Shown here: piece by piece, positions 13,515 through 16,985 of the stretch
How the letters are laid out: every line of letters begins with the position of its first letter
Numbering within the stretch: position 1 is the stretch's first letter
Source of the DNA: an uncultured Hippea sp.
GTDB lineage: Bacteria > Campylobacterota_A > Desulfurellia > JAADFJ01
Assembly: GCA_913009315.1 (NCBI GenBank)
Contig: CAJVZA010000045.1
Span: 1-16,985, forward strand
Length of the DNA stretch: 16,985 nt
Reading direction: 5' to 3'
Translations under genes and position numbers: made by a program
Notes under the pieces: generated by a model
Databases searched by the model: none
What the model was told of the DNA's origin: nothing
Seen by the model: only the letters and a program-made list of their open reading frames with translations

Positions 13515-15961
13515 TGGCTGATATAAACTTTTTTATAGATGGAATTGCAGTTTCTGCAAAGCCGGGAGAAACAATTCTTCAGGTTGCCGATAGGCATGGA
13601 ATTTATATACCTGCTATCTGCTATTCAGATCGATTTTCTTCTCCCATAGGATCTTGCCGAATCTGTATTGTGGTTATAGAACAACTGCCGGAAGAGGATT
13701 TGAGAACTCATTCTGCTACTCATCATCCGGTCGCAACAGGTAAATGTTCCAGGCCTATGCCGTCATGCGTTATGAAACCTAAAGAGGGGACATATGTGTG
13801 GACCAATACCGAAGCGCTTAAGCAGACAAGAGCCGATATCGTAAAAAAATGGAACAGATATCATCCGCTTCAATGCGGCGTTTGCGATGCGTCGGGAGAA
13901 TGCGAACTTCAGGATGCTGCTCTTGAATTCAATATCACAGAGGGACTGCCTCAGGATTTTGATAATCTCCCGCAGAAGACGATTCACAAGGAATGGCCTA
14001 TCGTAAACAACGATACAAGTTTGTGTATCGAGTGTAAACGATGTGTTAAGATATGTGATGATGTTATGAGTGTTAAAGCGCTTGCCATGGTAAAAAAAGA
14101 GAGCGGGATTTTTGAAATTGATACTGTTGACGGAAAACCGCTTGACTGTGAATTCTGCAACCAGTGCATCGATATATGTCCTACAGGATCACTTGAATCA
14201 AAACTGTTTATGCACAAATCCAAAGCATGGGAGATGGATCGTATTGTTTCAAACTGTTTCTTCTGTCCGGCCGGATGCGAGCTTGAGCTCAATGTTAAGG
14301 ATAATAAGATTCTGAGGGTAACAAATCATTTGCCGAGCTTCAACGATGGCAATCTGTGCAATCTTGGAGCGTTTGCATATGATATGAATGAAAAAAACAG
14401 AACTGTTTCAGCTTCGATAGACGGGCGGGAAACAGCTGTAAATAATGTTATTGACGAAGCCTATAAAGAGATCAAGCGAATAATTGATGACTATGGAAGC
14501 GACTCGATTGCTATAGTCTGCGATTCATCTGTGAGTAGTGAATCAATGGTCTCCGCAAAATGGTTTGCCGATCTTATAGGAACAAAAACTCTTATTGCTC
14601 CTGATGCCGATGGTATTCTTAAGCTCAACGGAGTGCTTAGAAAATCAGGTCTTTTAAGACAGCCTTCCTATGAAAGCATAAAAAATTCCGATACCGTTTT
14701 TGTTATAGGTACCGATATAACCAACTCCGTTCCGCTTCTTGATTGGTTTATCATAAGAAAATCAAAATCTAAGGCAAAAAAAGGAAAGCTGATCCTGGCT
14801 TACTACCGAGAGAGCAAACTAAATAAACTTAAACCTATCAGTCTGCGCTACAACTTAGGATCGGAAAGAGAGCTTTTGCTTCTTCTTATACAGAAGCTTA
14901 CGGAAGATACACAAAATACCGGATTTATCAAAAAAATGCCGAATTCGGATGCACTTATAAAAATTACAGGCGTTCAGGAAGAATCAATAGAAGCTGCAGC
15001 AAACCAGATTAAATCAGGAAGTCTGTCCATAATGATTGATGCTTTGCTTCTCGAAAGAGCAGGTATTCCCGAACTGATATCTAATCTGGCAATTGCATCC
15101 GGCAATCGGAGCGATTCTATCGGATTTTGGCCGATCAGCAGGAAAGCGAATATAAAAGGTGCCGAAAGCATATTATCCGGTACAGATCAACATATGGATA
15201 AGGCGCTATTTCAACAGTGTCTTTCTGATGGTGATTTTCATGCGATTATCTATTTCGGTAATGCAATTGAAAGAATATTGCCTCCGCAGATTATGACAAA
15301 GATGACTGATATTGATCTTTTTATAATGCTGTCAAGCTATAAGATGGATGATTTCAGAGCCAAAAAGACATTTGTTCTGCCGGTTGCCACCGGTTATGAA
15401 ACCGATTCTCATTATCTTAATCTTGAAGGCAGGCTGATAACGGCAAAGAAGGCGGTTAATGTGGAAAACAAAAATATTCTGCCGGTGGAATTAGTCATAA
15501 AGTTGCTGGCTGAAAGATTTAATACAATTATGGCACCGCTAAAAATCGACAGCAATCCGGCTGCGGCAACAGCTGAAAAATTGGCGCCTTTGGATTATGA
15601 ATATGAGGCTATGGAAGAGATGGAATCTAAACACTATCCGTATAAGCTTGTTATAGGGCATGATCGATTCAGATCGGATGCTTCAACTTCTTTTGGCAGT
15701 GGTCCTAAAATTGCCAGACCGGTAGGATACGCTGAGATTTCGGACGGATTGGCCGCGTCTCTTGATCTTAAATCAAACGACAAGATTAGGATTATATCTA
15801 AAATGGGAGAATCTGAAACCGTATTATCAGTTTGCCCCGGCCTTCCGGATAATCTTGTTGTTGTACCTGAAGGTTTTGCAGATATTAATCCACTGACACT
15901 TTTTTCATCCGATGATGGGTATGAGCATGTCAATATTGAAAAGATTGGAGGCGGCAAATGA
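13514..15961 (+). CDS. nuoG: Complex I subunit G, Fe-S rich, molybdopterin-oxidoreductase-like
   Basis: The 815-residue protein carries the electron wire of the peripheral arm. The N-terminal [2Fe-2S] site N1b uses C36, C48, C51 and probably C85. N5 is formed by the His-Cys3 set H117, C121, C124 and C130 (YHPLQCGVCDASGEC). N6a and N6b are two interleaved four-Cys sets (C171, C174, C177, C181 and C212, C215, C218, C222). A fourth set, C248-C251-C255-C282, matches the off-pathway cluster N7 found in E. coli and Thermus. The rest is a long molybdopterin-oxidoreductase-like domain, variable in the family, closing with a dinucleotide-binding-type barrel (about 710-800). ATG 13514 overlaps the nuoD stop. 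NuoE and NuoF, its usual neighbours and electron donors, are missing here. Confidence 0.94.
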   Translation: MADINFFIDGIAVSAKPGETILQVADRHGIYIPAICYSDRFSSPIGSCRICIVVIEQLPEEDLRTHSATHHPVATGKCSRPMPSCVMKPKEGTYVWTNTEALKQTRADIVKKWNRYHPLQCGVCDASGECELQDAALEFNITEGLPQDFDNLPQKTIHKEWPIVNNDTSLCIECKRCVKICDDVMSVKALAMVKKESGIFEIDTVDGKPLDCEFCNQCIDICPTGSLESKLFMHKSKAWEMDRIVSNCFFCPAGCELELNVKDNKILRVTNHLPSFNDGNLCNLGAFAYDMNEKNRTVSASIDGRETAVNNVIDEAYKEIKRIIDDYGSDSIAIVCDSSVSSESMVSAKWFADLIGTKTLIAPDADGILKLNGVLRKSGLLRQPSYESIKNSDTVFVIGTDITNSVPLLDWFIIRKSKSKAKKGKLILAYYRESKLNKLKPISLRYNLGSERELLLLLIQKLTEDTQNTGFIKKMPNSDALIKITGVQEESIEAAANQIKSGSLSIMIDALLLERAGIPELISNLAIASGNRSDSIGFWPISRKANIKGAESILSGTDQHMDKALFQQCLSDGDFHAIIYFGNAIERILPPQIMTKMTDIDLFIMLSSYKMDDFRAKKTFVLPVATGYETDSHYLNLEGRLITAKKAVNVENKNILPVELVIKLLAERFNTIMAPLKIDSNPAAATAEKLAPLDYEYEAMEEMESKHYPYKLVIGHDRFRSDASTSFGSGPKIARPVGYAEISDGLAASLDLKSNDKIRIISKMGESETVLSVCPGLPDNLVVVPEGFADINPLTLFSSDDGYEHVNIEKIGGGK

Positions 15962-16965
15962 GTAGTGAAACGATCGGAGCTTTAATATTTCTGGTTAAAT
16001 TCCTGCTTCTTTTTGTAGTCATAACGGTTTTTGTTCTTGTCGCAACATGGTACGAGAGAAAGGTTATCGGGCATATGCAGCAGAGAATAGGGCCCAAAAG
16101 AGTAGGGTGGCATGGGCTTTTGCAGCCGATAGCCGATATGATAAAGGCTTTTTTCAAAGAAGACAGTATTCCGAGAGGAGCCGACAAACTTTTTTTCTGG
16201 GTGGCTCCGATTATAGGAACAGTCTTTGCTATGATGGCTGCAGTTGCGATTCCGTTCGGACCGCCTGTGGTGCTTTTCGGCAGGACAATAACACTTAATG
16301 TTGTTCACCTGTCTTCGGGAGCTTTGTATATGCTCGCGATGCTTTCGCTTGTTTCATTTGGTGCTATATTTGCCGGCTTGTCAACAAAAAGTAAATATCC
16401 GATCATTAGTGCTCAGCGAGAGGTTGCACAGGTTATAAGTTATGAACTTATTTTGTCGGCTGCTTTACTCAATTCCGTAATAATGGCGGGAAGTCTTGAT
16501 TTAACCAAGATTGTTGAGGCGCAGTCTCACCTATGGTTTATTTTTTATCAGCCTGTTGCCTTTGTCTGTTTTCTGATAAGCATGTTTGCAATTGCAGGGA
16601 GAGTTCCATTCGATCTTCCGGAGGCTGAAAACGAGCTGGTTGCAGGGTTTATGACCGAGTTTACAGGTATGAAGTTCAGTCTTTTTTATTTTGCACAGTA
16701 TACTGTGATATTTACCGTTTCAATGCTTGCAGTTATCCTGTTTTTCGGAGGCTGGCTCGGGCCGTCATTTTTGCCTCCGGTTGTATGGCTTTTTATAAAA
16801 TGGGCATTCTTTATATTTCTTTATACATGGAGCTGGGCAACTTTTCCGCGGTATAGATACGATCAGCTTATGAAAATCAGCTGGAAGATATTGCTGCCGA
16901 TCGTTATAATAAATATTTTGTGGACAGGTTTTGCGCTCCAGTTTGGGCTTCCGTATTTGCATTAA
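15958..16965 (+). CDS. nuoH: Complex I subunit H, membrane anchor of the quinone channel
   Basis: The 335-residue membrane protein has about eight helices and links the peripheral arm to the proton-pumping arm, forming most of the quinone tunnel. Conserved parts include TWYERKVIGHMQQRIGPKRVG (30-50), with the GPxRVG loop facing NuoB/NuoD, the AQREVAQVISYEL segment (151-163), and FDLPEAENELVAGFMTEF (215-232), whose acidic residues sit on the proton path. GGAGG upstream of the ATG lies in the end of nuoG, and the two genes overlap by four bases (ATGA). The TAA at 16963-16965 completes it. A following gene, presumably nuoI, starts beyond the window. Confidence 0.97.
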   Translation: MSSETIGALIFLVKFLLLFVVITVFVLVATWYERKVIGHMQQRIGPKRVGWHGLLQPIADMIKAFFKEDSIPRGADKLFFWVAPIIGTVFAMMAAVAIPFGPPVVLFGRTITLNVVHLSSGALYMLAMLSLVSFGAIFAGLSTKSKYPIISAQREVAQVISYELILSAALLNSVIMAGSLDLTKIVEAQSHLWFIFYQPVAFVCFLISMFAIAGRVPFDLPEAENELVAGFMTEFTGMKFSLFYFAQYTVIFTVSMLAVILFFGGWLGPSFLPPVVWLFIKWAFFIFLYTWSWATFPRYRYDQLMKISWKILLPIVIINILWTGFALQFGLPYLH

Positions 16966-16976
16966 AACATTAAAAT

Positions 16977-16982
16977 AGGAGA
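16977..16982 (+). promoter_or_regulatory. Shine-Dalgarno of the next complex I gene
   Basis: After the nuoH stop at 16965 the window ends with a short AT-rich gap and AGGAGA. This is positioned to start a gene just beyond the right edge, most likely nuoI by the usual operon order. The coding sequence itself is not visible. Confidence 0.55.
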
Positions 16983-16985
16983 AGA

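Noticed and set aside
13534-13768. Insertion between the third and fourth N1b cysteines of NuoG as an anomaly
   Set aside because: The long spacing (C51 to C85) is similar to that in Thermus-type NuoG, so it is ordinary variation.

Overview
The window reads as a stretch of chromosome from a Gram-negative bacterium with a moderately AT-rich genome. Evidence for this is a lipobox lipoprotein, a membrane-bound complex I operon, purple-bacterial style small conserved membrane and lipoproteins, and Shine-Dalgarno starts of the AGGAG type. Several small genes (a CC0125/CC1285-type lipoprotein and a 68-residue two-helix membrane protein) are of kinds I associate with Desulfobacterota (deltaproteobacteria) and relatives, but the lineage is an inference and no rRNA or other marker is present to settle it.

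Left part (1-7400) is a patchwork of small, independently oriented genes. It opens with the 3' end of a ribbon-helix-helix antitoxin overlapping a RelE/ParE-type toxin. A 515-base gene-poor stretch follows, which may hold a dispersed repeat. Next are a minus-strand acetamidase/formamidase-family hydrolase carrying a zinc-ribbon insertion, a plus-strand exported OB-fold-like protein, and a minus-strand small cupin. A two-gene operon then pairs an MFS transporter with glutamate decarboxylase, preceded by a good sigma70-type promoter and a 22-codon leader ORF. Two minus-strand genes (lipoprotein and small membrane protein) close this part.

Right part (7761-16985) is a tightly packed plus-strand block of core metabolism. 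Homoserine dehydrogenase (with C-terminal ACT domain) overlaps argininosuccinate lyase by 8 bases. The lyase is fused in frame to a complete C-terminal Nudix hydrolase domain, the most unusual gene structure in the window. After a 128-base gap comes a complex I operon: nuoA-nuoB-nuoC-nuoD-nuoG-nuoH, with overlaps or single-digit gaps throughout, continuing past the right edge, where a Shine-Dalgarno sequence for the next gene is visible.

Two themes stand out. First, the complex I operon passes directly from nuoD to nuoG with a one-base overlap, so nuoE and nuoF, which encode the NADH-oxidising module, are not in their usual place. NuoG keeps a full set of ligands for N1b, N5, N6a, N6b and N7. 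The complex may therefore use an electron donor other than NADH, or a NuoEF encoded elsewhere. Second, the MFS transporter/glutamate decarboxylase pair looks like a glutamate-dependent acid-resistance or GABA-producing unit in which an MFS protein takes the place of the usual APC-family antiporter GadC. I do not see a phage, insertion sequence, CRISPR array, tRNA or rRNA.
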